From the NCBI GenBank assembly GCA_014860665.1, contig JACZJI010000042.1, positions 1-56,993 of the forward strand: 56,993 nucleotides of DNA, given 5' to 3'. The number at the start of each line of letters is the position of its first letter. The first letter of the stretch is position 1. The translations under genes were made by a program, and so were the position numbers. The notes under the pieces are model-generated. The model was not told the DNA's origin, searched no databases, and saw nothing but the letters and a program-made list of their open reading frames with translations. Positions 17,567 through 25,071 of the stretch are shown here, one piece after another. This stretch comes from Bacteroidales bacterium. Its GTDB lineage: Bacteria > Bacteroidota > Bacteroidia > Bacteroidales > F082.

Positions 17567-17570
17567 TTTG
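17563..17570 (+). promoter_or_regulatory. -7 box overlapping the hairpin
   Basis: TATCTTTG is a perfect TAnnTTTG and lies 15 nt before the ATG at 17586. Its first four bases belong to the 3' arm of the hairpin. Confidence 0.5.
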
Positions 17571-17585
17571 TAAAAAAGAGTTTGT

Positions 17586-18008
17586 ATGGGAAAAATTAAA
17601 CTGGAACTGCCTGAAAAATTTGAGTTCCACACTGAGATTCCGGTGCGCATCACTGATTTAAATTATGGTGGTCATCTCGGAAACGATTCGGTTCTTACTT
17701 TAATCCACGAAGCAAGGGTCAGATTCTTAAAAAGCCATGGCTACACGGAAATGGACGTGTGTGGCGCCAGTCTTATTCAGGCAGATACGGTCATCGTTTA
17801 TAAGCAGGAGGCATATTACGGAACCTTAATTGATTTTGCCATCACAGTGAGCGACTTTTCCCCTGCGGCATGCGATTTCTTTTATCTGCTTACCGACAAA
17901 GCTTCCGGTGATGAAATTGCCCGCGCCAAAACACGTATTGTATTTTTTAATTATCAGACAAGAAAGAAACTTCCGGTTCCGGAAGAGTTTCGCGCAAAGT
18001 TTGAATAG
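17586..18008 (+). CDS. Hotdog acyl-CoA thioesterase (4HBT type)
   Basis: This 140-residue protein has the 4-hydroxybenzoyl-CoA thioesterase layout: VRITDLNYGGHLGND near residues 21-35 in place of the usual D-x-N-x-H-x-N region, followed by the long helix and a strand rich in valine. It should hydrolyse an acyl-CoA of unknown identity. It stands alone behind its own promoter. Confidence 0.8.
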   Translation: MGKIKLELPEKFEFHTEIPVRITDLNYGGHLGNDSVLTLIHEARVRFLKSHGYTEMDVCGASLIQADTVIVYKQEAYYGTLIDFAITVSDFSPAACDFFYLLTDKASGDEIARAKTRIVFFNYQTRKKLPVPEEFRAKFE

Positions 18009-18158
18009 ATCAATCCTGTTCAACTGTTGTTGTGATTCTAACGGAGCTTTTCATAATGATCATCAATCAGCGTAAGATTAGCTATTGTTTTTAATCTCAA
18101 AAATGATTATATTAGTAATCTTACAATTAATGAATTACAAATAATAAATTATGGCGTT

Positions 18159-18569
18159 ATGATTACTAAAAAGCATAAGCCCAAATCGGGAACGTATATT
18201 TTCAAAATTGTATTTTATATTTCCGGAGGCGCGGGACTCGTCCTTCTTATTGTAAGATTCCTCGGAATCTTTCTGAAGTTTCCTAATAATGATTTGATTT
18301 TATTATCAGCCTTGGCATTACTGGGGATCGTTTGTCTACCCAGCTACTTTATCAGCAGATTTCGAAATGAAGGAAGCCTGGAAGAGCCGCTGAATCCATT
18401 GGATGATGGGGAGGAGAGAGCTTCCGAAGCCCGAGAAGGCACTACTAAGCCGGAGTGGGAAATGAATAAATCTCCTTTTCGCAACCGGAAGTCAGGACTG
18501 ACCTGGGGTGGTGGCAATGTCCATGGATCCAATGCTTCGAGGGGTGAAAGAAAGGGATTCATGGAATAA
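18159..18569 (+). CDS. Small two-helix membrane protein with aberrant tail
   Basis: This 136-residue product has no family I recognise. Residues 13-34 and 43-65 form two hydrophobic helices ending in ISRFRNEG. That resembles the many small two-helix membrane proteins of Bacteroidota. From about residue 72 the composition changes sharply to a charged, Gly/Arg/Ser-rich tail containing RKSGLTWGGGNVHG, and the DNA becomes more GC-rich. The tail looks foreign: the frame stays open after the stop codon, and the opposite strand is also open across it (18344-18613). The original gene may have ended near codon 72. The ATG overlaps an upstream TGA (ATGA). Confidence 0.5.
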   Translation: MITKKHKPKSGTYIFKIVFYISGGAGLVLLIVRFLGIFLKFPNNDLILLSALALLGIVCLPSYFISRFRNEGSLEEPLNPLDDGEERASEAREGTTKPEWEMNKSPFRNRKSGLTWGGGNVHGSNASRGERKGFME

Positions 18570-18977
18570 AGACATGGTCTGACTACCGTGGTCTCCTTTC
18601 TCAAGACTGCCATATTTTATTCCCGAAACAGATCTTAATTTAACCTCAAAAAAAATATGAATAATAACCTGAGTTCGATATAAACAAAGGATTAAAAAAG
18701 AATGAGTTGAGATGTAACCAGAATCGTTTCGTATTGAATTCTTGGATTATTTTACCATAAAAGAGCAGGCCAACAAGCCAGAGACTCTATTTGATAAAAT
18801 AGTTGGTAAAACTCCTGTGCCCGGAGTCCTTTGATGCGTTGAATAACATCAATAAACAAGCTTTTAAATAATGTTGGGAAACGGATCCCTTATCTGTTAA
18901 TAGTTTTCCTGCAACTTTTTGATATTCCACTCTGATTATTAGATTTAGTACTTCCTTTCATAGGAATCTGCTCTGAG

Positions 18978-19102
18978 GCAAGGCTATAGTAAAGCTATGA
19001 TTAAACCGAGGTTCAGCCGAGGTTCCTTCGAAGTTCCTTCGAATAAAAACGAATGAACCCCGGTTTAACTTTGCCTTAAATATTGCCTTACTATATCTTT
19101 GC
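18978..19102. repeat. Palindromic element with 11-bp tandem core and promoter
   Basis: Two nested inverted repeats are present. The outer arms are 18978-18995 and 19085-19102 (15 of 18 matches), the inner arms 19001-19015 and 19054-19068 (14 of 15). The loop holds about four 11-bp units starting at 19006, including GTTCCTTCGAA twice in tandem (19022-19043). The right arm carries a near-ideal outward promoter. It sits in a 717-bp stretch (18570-19286) with no other gene that I can support. Confidence 0.65.
19070..19101 (+). promoter_or_regulatory. Strong promoter in the right arm of the palindrome
   Basis: TTTG (19070-19073), a 20-nt spacer, then TATCTTTG (19094-19101) followed by C. It faces the hutD-like gene, about 180 nt upstream of its ATG. 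Confidence 0.6.
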
Positions 19103-19196
19103 AACGGTCTGGAGACAAACTTAACTTGCTAGAAGTGTTAAGTACAAAGAATCAATTTTAAATCGAATTCAGGCTAATAGTAAATCACCCTGTTCT

Positions 19197-19204
19197 TATC
19201 TTTG
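19197..19204 (+). promoter_or_regulatory. Second -7 box before hutD-like gene
   Basis: TATCTTTG fits the -7 consensus 83 nt before the ATG at 19287. No -33 TTTG is evident. Confidence 0.35.
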
Positions 19205-19286
19205 TTGGCGACGACGGGTTAAGGGACGAATTAAAGATTCATAGCTAACCGTCAGCCCAAAAATTTATTAAACGCCCGTTCATTTT

Positions 19287-19874
19287 ATGGAATACAAAAT
19301 TATTACTCCTGAATATTTCAAAACGACAGGCTGGTCGGGTGGTACAACGACCGAACTTTTTATTTTCCCACAGACAGCAGATTATCAACGACGAAATTTT
19401 CAATTTCGGTTAAGTAAGTCTGTCGTTGAAGTAGAAAAATCTGATTTTACATCATTACCAGGAATTTCAAGAAAGTTAATGGTGTTATCCGGTAAAATAA
19501 CCCTGAGCCATGAAGCACATGGTTCCAGACCACTAAATTCATTTGAAGTGGCTGAATTTGATGGCGGTTGGAAAACATCATCCCGGGGAAAGTGTACTGA
19601 CTTTAATTTAATGACCACCGGCAAGACCAGCGGTACCTTAAGGGCAATGGTTATTCCGGAAAGCCAGGCAGTCCGTTATGAAATAAAAAGAAACTGCGAC
19701 TGGCTTTTTGCATTTTTGGTTTCAGGGAAAATAAACCTTTCAATTCATGACAAAATAATTGCTTTAGAGAAAGATGATTTACTGGTAATCAATAAACCAA
19801 CGCTTAAAAATATTGAAATTAGTGGGATTACAGCCAGCGAATTGGTATTTTCAGAAGTTTCGTTGGAATCCTAA
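19287..19874 (+). CDS. HutD/Ves family cupin protein
   Basis: This 195-residue protein matches the HutD/Ves double cupin: an N-terminal GWSGGTTTELFIFP segment (the W-x-G-G-x-T/E motif), FRLSKSVVEVEKSDFTSLPGISRKLMVLSG, and a second cupin half. HutD is linked genetically to histidine utilisation and Ves to cold stress in E. coli; its biochemical role is unsettled. No other hut gene is nearby, so it is a solo member. Confidence 0.8.
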   Translation: MEYKIITPEYFKTTGWSGGTTTELFIFPQTADYQRRNFQFRLSKSVVEVEKSDFTSLPGISRKLMVLSGKITLSHEAHGSRPLNSFEVAEFDGGWKTSSRGKCTDFNLMTTGKTSGTLRAMVIPESQAVRYEIKRNCDWLFAFLVSGKINLSIHDKIIALEKDDLLVINKPTLKNIEISGITASELVFSEVSLES

Positions 19875-19968
19875 AACACTTAAAGTTCTTTTTTGACACC
19901 TCGTTAGCTCTGCAGAGATGTAGTTCATTTTAAATCCGAAAAGTTTTTAGGAACCTCATAATAAAAAT

Positions 19969-19998
19969 GAACACCCCGGGCGATTGCCCGGGGTGTTC
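19969..19998 (-). terminator. Terminator of the first POT-like transporter
   Basis: A perfect 13-bp GC-rich stem (19969-19981 with 19986-19998) with GATT loop. On the minus strand it is followed by ATTTTTAT. It lies 37 nt past the transporter stop. Confidence 0.85.
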
Positions 19999-20034
19999 TA
20001 TAAAAAAGTATTATCCCCTTAAAACTTGAAAGAC

Positions 20035-21684
20035 TTAAGCCTGTGCTTGCTGTTTGCTCTTCAGAATAAACCTGTCATAGATCCACAAACCGGCAACTGC
20101 AATAAATCCTATCACGGCAAAGACCATCCAGATATTGGCGGGATGGTAGTGTTTCCATAAAAACTCGGTTACCTGGGCGTGGTTCATGCCGGTAAGTTTA
20201 CAAAACTGGTCGATGTAATCGTTCTGCGTGAAGTCGGTGGCTTTTGAGATGGCCTGAATGTGAAGTCCGCGTTTAGCAGCTTCTATCTGCAACAGCGAAA
20301 TTTTATCACTCATGGTCTGGTAAACCCTTCCGGAGAGAAAACCGGCCAGTAAGTTGCCGATGGCTACAGGGAGAAATGAATATCCCATATATAACCCTAC
20401 TTTGTCACGCGGTGCAATAAGTCCGATGTATTCAGTAAATTTAGGTGACGAAGCCATTTCGCCCAGCGCGAAAATGAGAATCCCCAGCACCACAAAACCA
20501 ACACTATGTGTGGCAAACGCAAGTCCCACACCAATAGCTGAAACAATAATCCCGCTGATCATGGAATTGATGGGACGCAGCCGCATCACGATTGATGAAA
20601 CAATGATCTGAAAAAGAATAATAAATCCCGAATCAAAGCTCACCACGATTTCAGGTTCAATCACCTTCCTGCCGTCATTGGGGCCGAAAAACCAGGTAAG
20701 TCCCGACCAGATGTTTTGGAAGAAATCAAACAGCGGTTTGGTGTTCACCCACTGGTCGATAAAGTTGGGCAATGTGTAGAAAATCTGGTTGAACATAGTC
20801 CAGAATCCAACAATAAAAACCAGGAACAGAATGAATTTGGAATCCCTGAAAATGGTTGTAATATTTCTGAATATCTTTTTGTTGTCTTCACCAATGGGTA
20901 ACGTGTTGATGAAATCCACAAATTTAAAGCTGAATCTTTCCTTCAGCAGGAAGACTACAAATGATTCTAAAATAAAGATGGAAAGAAAAATGGTGAAAAA
21001 GACCACAAAAATGATGATTGAAGTAATGAGTGTCCAAAAAATGTTGAGATAATCAAGGATGAGATACTTTTTCGTTTCTACTTCAGTTTCACGTTTGGGT
21101 TCTTTGTAGAACAGCAGCACCAGCACCAGGTTTACCAGGATGGAAACCGTCGACATGGTGAAAACATGGTCCCAGGCCACTACCCGCATCTTTGAAGATA
21201 CAATCGGGCCGAGAAAGCCACCAATATTCACCATCATATAAAATATACCAAAACCTATCGAACTCGTGTCTTTGTCGGTAGTTTTTGCCACAGTCGCCGA
21301 AACGATGGGCTTAAACATGGCCGCACCAAGTGCTACATATAGAAAAGCGAAAAATACATAACCATAAGTGGTGAATTTCCCCATCATGAAATATCCTGAA
21401 GACAACACAATGTAAGCCAGAATCAGCACCTTTTTGTATCCGAACCGGTCGGCAATGGCGCCGGTGACAATGGGCAACAGGTACAAAATGGCGGTGACGA
21501 TACCCATGATATCACCCTTTTGTGTCTGGGAGAATCCGAGTGCTCCCGTGTCAGTTGACTGTGTCAGATACAAAGCCAGAACGGCAAATAAACCATACCA
21601 TGCCCATCGTTCGAAAAGCTCCATGGTGTTGGCAACCCAGAATACTCCAGGAAATTTCTTTAACGCTTTTGAGATTTTACTCAT
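20035..21684 (-). CDS. POT/PTR2-like MFS transporter (copy 1)
   Basis: This 549-residue inner membrane protein has about 12-14 helices. Its N-terminal helix bears MELFERWAWYG, matching the ExxER(F/W)xYYG signature of proton-coupled oligopeptide transporters. GAIADRFGYKKVL is the MFS loop 2-3 motif. Likely substrates are di- or tripeptides, but the family also carries other solutes. The neighbour at 21903 is a paralog of identical length that shares long stretches, including KEPKRETEVETKKYLI. Each copy has its own terminator and a shared upstream box, so they are a tandem duplication with separate transcription. Confidence 0.82.
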   Translation of the reverse strand: MSKISKALKKFPGVFWVANTMELFERWAWYGLFAVLALYLTQSTDTGALGFSQTQKGDIMGIVTAILYLLPIVTGAIADRFGYKKVLILAYIVLSSGYFMMGKFTTYGYVFFAFLYVALGAAMFKPIVSATVAKTTDKDTSSIGFGIFYMMVNIGGFLGPIVSSKMRVVAWDHVFTMSTVSILVNLVLVLLFYKEPKRETEVETKKYLILDYLNIFWTLITSIIIFVVFFTIFLSIFILESFVVFLLKERFSFKFVDFINTLPIGEDNKKIFRNITTIFRDSKFILFLVFIVGFWTMFNQIFYTLPNFIDQWVNTKPLFDFFQNIWSGLTWFFGPNDGRKVIEPEIVVSFDSGFIILFQIIVSSIVMRLRPINSMISGIIVSAIGVGLAFATHSVGFVVLGILIFALGEMASSPKFTEYIGLIAPRDKVGLYMGYSFLPVAIGNLLAGFLSGRVYQTMSDKISLLQIEAAKRGLHIQAISKATDFTQNDYIDQFCKLTGMNHAQVTEFLWKHYHPANIWMVFAVIGFIAVAGLWIYDRFILKSKQQAQA

Positions 21685-21701
21685 GCTTGTTTAATTTTTG
21701 G

Positions 21702-21720
21702 AAGGGGCGAATATACAAAT
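21702..21720 (-). promoter_or_regulatory. Conserved upstream box, copy 1
   Basis: A 19-nt block, AAGGGGCGAATATACAAAT on the plus strand, lies 18 nt before the start of copy 1 and recurs exactly before copy 2. On the minus strand it contains TATATTCGC, which resembles a -7 box variant (TAnnTTCG). Confidence 0.5.
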
Positions 21721-21861
21721 TATGTCTAATTTTCTAGTGAACTCAATTTCTTATGCTTGCTGTTCCAGTGGCCAATTTGATGTATTTTGGGCTAGAATTG
21801 TATATGGCTTAAAGTCACGAATGTTTTTTATTTCCTTTAGAATCAAGGGATGTAAAAAAAT

Positions 21862-21894
21862 AAATCCCGGGGCTTGTAAATGAACCCGGGATTT
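21862..21894 (-). terminator. Terminator of the second POT-like transporter
   Basis: AAATCCCGGG (21862-21871) pairs with CCCGGGATTT (21885-21894). On the minus strand it is followed by TATTTTTTT. It is 9 nt past the copy 2 stop. Confidence 0.8.
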
Positions 21895-21902
21895 TATTCC
21901 AT

Positions 21903-23552
21903 TTAAGCCTTACTTACGTTGTTCAGAATAAATTTATCATAAACCCACAGCATAATCGCGGCTATCATTCCGATGGACAGAATTACCATCCATATATTTG
22001 AAGGATGGTAGGTTGTCCATAAATAATTGGTAAGCTGCTGCGGTTTCATATGCATGGCTGCGGCTGCCTGATCGAAATATTGCTGAAGGGTAAGCCCTTG
22101 AGGCAGATGTATTCCCCGTTTCACTACTTCCCTTACAAGAAGTGTGTGCTTGTCGGACATACTCTGGTAAACATTCCCGGAGATGTATCCGGCAAAAGTT
22201 GTACCCAGAAATACCGGGATAAAAGAATAACCCATGTACAAGGCTTTTTTATCTTGTGGTGCAATGCGCCCAATGTATTCAGTGATTTTGGGTGATGCTG
22301 TCATTTCACCGATAGAAAAAATGAAAATGGCGAGAACCGTAAAAGTAATATTCTGTGTGAGAAGACTTAAAGTCATCCCCAGCGAACTGACAATAAAGCC
22401 GGTCACCATGGTACCTACGGGTTTCCAGCGCATTACGAATGCGGATACAAAAATCTGGAAAATAATAATGGAAAGGGCATCGAGGTTGGTAATAAATTCC
22501 GGATCCATTTGTCCGTGGTGACTGTAATAATGAGAAATGAAAGGTAGGAATCCATTAAAGAAATTATAAAGCGAAGTGGTATCTACCCATTGCCCAATAA
22601 ATACAGGTAATGTAAAAAAGAGTTGATTGTACATGGTCCAGAAACCTGCCACAATCACCAGAAATAATATAAATCTCGAGTCCTTAAAAATGGTGGTTAT
22701 ATTCCGGAAGATCTTTCTGTTGTCTTCACCTAAGGAGAGTTTTATGATGTTCCCCTTAAACCTGATGTTAATAGTTTTCATGAGCAAGTCAACAAACTTG
22801 AAACTGATTCTCTCCTTTAGCAGGAAGACCACGAAAGATTCCAGGATAAAAATTACAAGGAAAAGGGTAAAAAAGACAAGGAAAATAATAATGGAAGCAA
22901 TTAATGTCCATAGAATATTGGCATAATCAAAGATCAGGTACTTTTTTGTTTCAACTTCCGTCTCGCGTTTTGGTTCTTTGTAAAAGAACAGCATGATGAA
23001 GTTCAGTGCAATCATGCCTGCAGAAATGTGGAAAACAGTTGAGTAAGATGTATTACTGTATAGCAGTGTTAACATGGGGCCGAAAAAGGCTCCCAGGTTC
23101 ACCATCATATAAAAGATACCGAATCCCAATGAAGCTGTTCGGTCATTGGTGGTTTTGGCCACCGTTGCCGAGACGATAGGTTTAAAGAGCGCTGCCCCCA
23201 CTGCGAGATACAAATACATGGCGAATACGCCAGTAAAACTATGGAACATTGGTAGGAAGATAAATGCCGTTGTATAAAAGCAGAAGGCAATATAGAGCAC
23301 TTTTTTATATCCGAATTTATCGGCAATGGCTCCGGTGATTACAGGTAAAAGATAAACAATCCCCGTTCCGACACCCATAATCCACCCTTTTTGGACCTGT
23401 GTAAATTGCAGACCTCCCAGATCGGAAGACCGGGTCAGGTAATTGGCGAAAAGCATGAAGAAGCCATACCATGCCCACCGCTCGATCAATTCCAGTGTAT
23501 TGCCCACCCAGAATGTTCGCGGTAATTCTTTAATAATCCCTTTTACACTCAT
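21903..23552 (-). CDS. POT/PTR2-like MFS transporter (copy 2)
   Basis: This 549-residue paralog of the 20035 transporter has the signature LELIERWAWYG and the loop motif GAIADKFGYKKVL. Differences concentrate in the central periplasmic-side region and the C-terminal loop (MHMKPQQLTNYLW against MNHAQVTEFLW), where substrate preference may have diverged. It is transcribed from the same type of conserved box as copy 1 and ends in its own terminator. Peptide transport is inferred from the family. Confidence 0.82.
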   Translation of the reverse strand: MSVKGIIKELPRTFWVGNTLELIERWAWYGFFMLFANYLTRSSDLGGLQFTQVQKGWIMGVGTGIVYLLPVITGAIADKFGYKKVLYIAFCFYTTAFIFLPMFHSFTGVFAMYLYLAVGAALFKPIVSATVAKTTNDRTASLGFGIFYMMVNLGAFFGPMLTLLYSNTSYSTVFHISAGMIALNFIMLFFYKEPKRETEVETKKYLIFDYANILWTLIASIIIFLVFFTLFLVIFILESFVVFLLKERISFKFVDLLMKTINIRFKGNIIKLSLGEDNRKIFRNITTIFKDSRFILFLVIVAGFWTMYNQLFFTLPVFIGQWVDTTSLYNFFNGFLPFISHYYSHHGQMDPEFITNLDALSIIIFQIFVSAFVMRWKPVGTMVTGFIVSSLGMTLSLLTQNITFTVLAIFIFSIGEMTASPKITEYIGRIAPQDKKALYMGYSFIPVFLGTTFAGYISGNVYQSMSDKHTLLVREVVKRGIHLPQGLTLQQYFDQAAAAMHMKPQQLTNYLWTTYHPSNIWMVILSIGMIAAIMLWVYDKFILNNVSKA

Positions 23553-23853
23553 GTTTTTTCAATTTTAAGGGGCGAATATACAAATAGTGAATGATTTTCC
23601 CTCAAGGGAATTTGCTATAACATCAATGATGTGAACGGGATAGGACACTTTCTCAGAAGTGATTCTGGTACGATGAAAGAGAATACTATTAGATAAAATA
23701 ATTAATATCAATCGTATGCGCTCAGGAATTTTCCAGAATTAAGATTTAAAATTATGACACCCAAGCTTAAATGAAATAATTCTAAATTTTGGTTAAGAGA
23801 AAAAAATCTGCAGTTGAAAAGTTAAAGGATTTGTGGGAAAATGGCAGGCATTT
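23553..23853. other. Intergenic stretch, largely empty
   Basis: These 301 bases hold the conserved box of copy 2 at 23567-23585 and otherwise AT-rich sequence in which I see no gene, RNA or strong hairpin. Confidence 0.5.
23567..23585 (-). promoter_or_regulatory. Conserved upstream box, copy 2
   Basis: Exact repeat of the 19-nt block at 21702-21720, here 15 nt before the copy 2 start. Confidence 0.5.
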
Positions 23854-24786
23854 TTAGTTTTCCAATGGAGTAACGTATAAATAATGCCTTAGCTTCTGAT
23901 AGACAGAATCAGTAATCCCGGGAACATTCCTGATTTCAGCAATGTAGCGGAAACCTTTCAGCTCTCTTCTTGAATTCACAAGATTTTTTGTGGTTTCATA
24001 ATTGATGTAAGGATGATGTACCAACATTTTGAAAGAAGCATGGTTCAGATCAATCTTTTTTACCAGGGAAGTGTCACATGATATGTACCCTTCCAACTTT
24101 TGATAGACTCTGCCTCTCATTCCATAAACTTCCTCCAGTTGTTTTACTGAGTAAAAATTTCCAAGTAATGCTCTGTATTTGATGATGCGCGCAGCCAACC
24201 ATCCTTCCAAGCGCAAATTATTACACAATTGTACAGAATCGCAGGAGTTGATTTCCAGACTTTTTGGTTTTAAGGCTATTTCAGTTGATCTTTCAGAAGC
24301 GGATTCGTGGACTTCCGGTATATCAATGTAAGGCGATAAAATCTCGTATTCAGTTGCTGAAAGGCAATACATCTTTCTAAAATCTTCTTTCTTCCTGAAC
24401 TTTCCTCCTTTTTGGAGATAGTTTTGGATGGTTTGAATTTGTTTTGATGTAAGTCCAAGTTTAATCCCCTGCTCATAAGTCAGATGGTTGGGATCAAAAG
24501 AAAAGGGATGAATCCGGGTTTTTGCCTGATTTGGCGAAAGCTGCTTTTTGTTTTGAAGTTTAATAAGTTCAAGAGAATCTTTAAGATTTTGCCGTGCAGC
24601 TTTAAAATGTGCAACTTCGGCTATAAACTGTGTATTTGAATATTCCTTATTGTGAATGAAAGAAGGCAACAGAAAGTTTAAGCCCGTAACAAATACGAGC
24701 AACACCAACAATACAACAATGCCGCGCTGCTCGAATTTGCTTAATGTCAGAAACGATTTAACCCAATGTTTAAAGCCTTGATGCAT
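23854..24786 (-). CDS. Membrane-anchored helix-hairpin-helix protein (ComEA-like repeats)
   Basis: This 310-residue protein has one N-terminal membrane helix (about 22-41) and three to four tandem helix-hairpin-helix units of ComEA type, such as INSCDSVQLCNNLRLEGWLA, IDLNHASFKMLVHHPYI and LTSKQIQTIQNYLQKGGKF. ComEA-like domains bind DNA without sequence preference outside the cytoplasmic membrane during uptake. Here the fragment is longer than a minimal ComEA, and no com genes are adjacent. DNA binding on the periplasmic side is a reasonable inference. Confidence 0.8.
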   Translation of the reverse strand: MHQGFKHWVKSFLTLSKFEQRGIVVLLVLLVFVTGLNFLLPSFIHNKEYSNTQFIAEVAHFKAARQNLKDSLELIKLQNKKQLSPNQAKTRIHPFSFDPNHLTYEQGIKLGLTSKQIQTIQNYLQKGGKFRKKEDFRKMYCLSATEYEILSPYIDIPEVHESASERSTEIALKPKSLEINSCDSVQLCNNLRLEGWLAARIIKYRALLGNFYSVKQLEEVYGMRGRVYQKLEGYISCDTSLVKKIDLNHASFKMLVHHPYINYETTKNLVNSRRELKGFRYIAEIRNVPGITDSVYQKLRHYLYVTPLEN

Positions 24787-24921
24787 AACTTGTAGCTTAT
24801 TTATATCCTAAGGAACTTTAATTTCGGGTATATATCGGATCGAAATCTGCCAGGAAAGAACCCCGATGGATTTTACTATCGCAATAAATTTACTAATCCT
24901 TTGCTGCCTGTCCTGAAAAGT

Positions 24922-25071
24922 TTATTCCTGGAGGCTATCTTCTTTTTCTTCCCTTTCAAGCTCTTCATCCGTTTTTGGGGGTACACGCAGCACCTTAACC
25001 AGAAAATAAACTGTAATGGTCGTTACAAGTCCCAGAACTGATACCATTAATATTAATGCTGATGTACTCAT
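24922..25071 (-). CDS. MetS-like small subunit of NSS transporter
   Basis: This 49-residue protein has a single membrane helix (about 3-26, ALILMVSVLGLVTTITVYFL) and then a charged tail (PPKTDEELEREEKED). That size and layout match the small MetS subunit that pairs with the MetP sodium-dependent amino acid transporter. Its ATG overlaps the stop of the upstream transporter gene (ATGA, 4 nt), so the two are translationally coupled, which strengthens the call. Confidence 0.75.
   Translation of the reverse strand: MSTSALILMVSVLGLVTTITVYFLVKVLRVPPKTDEELEREEKEDSLQE

Noticed and set aside
18344..18613. 89-codon minus-strand frame opposite the membrane protein tail
   Set aside because: Probably part of an inserted repeat that is open on both strands; no signal, motif or promoter supports expression.
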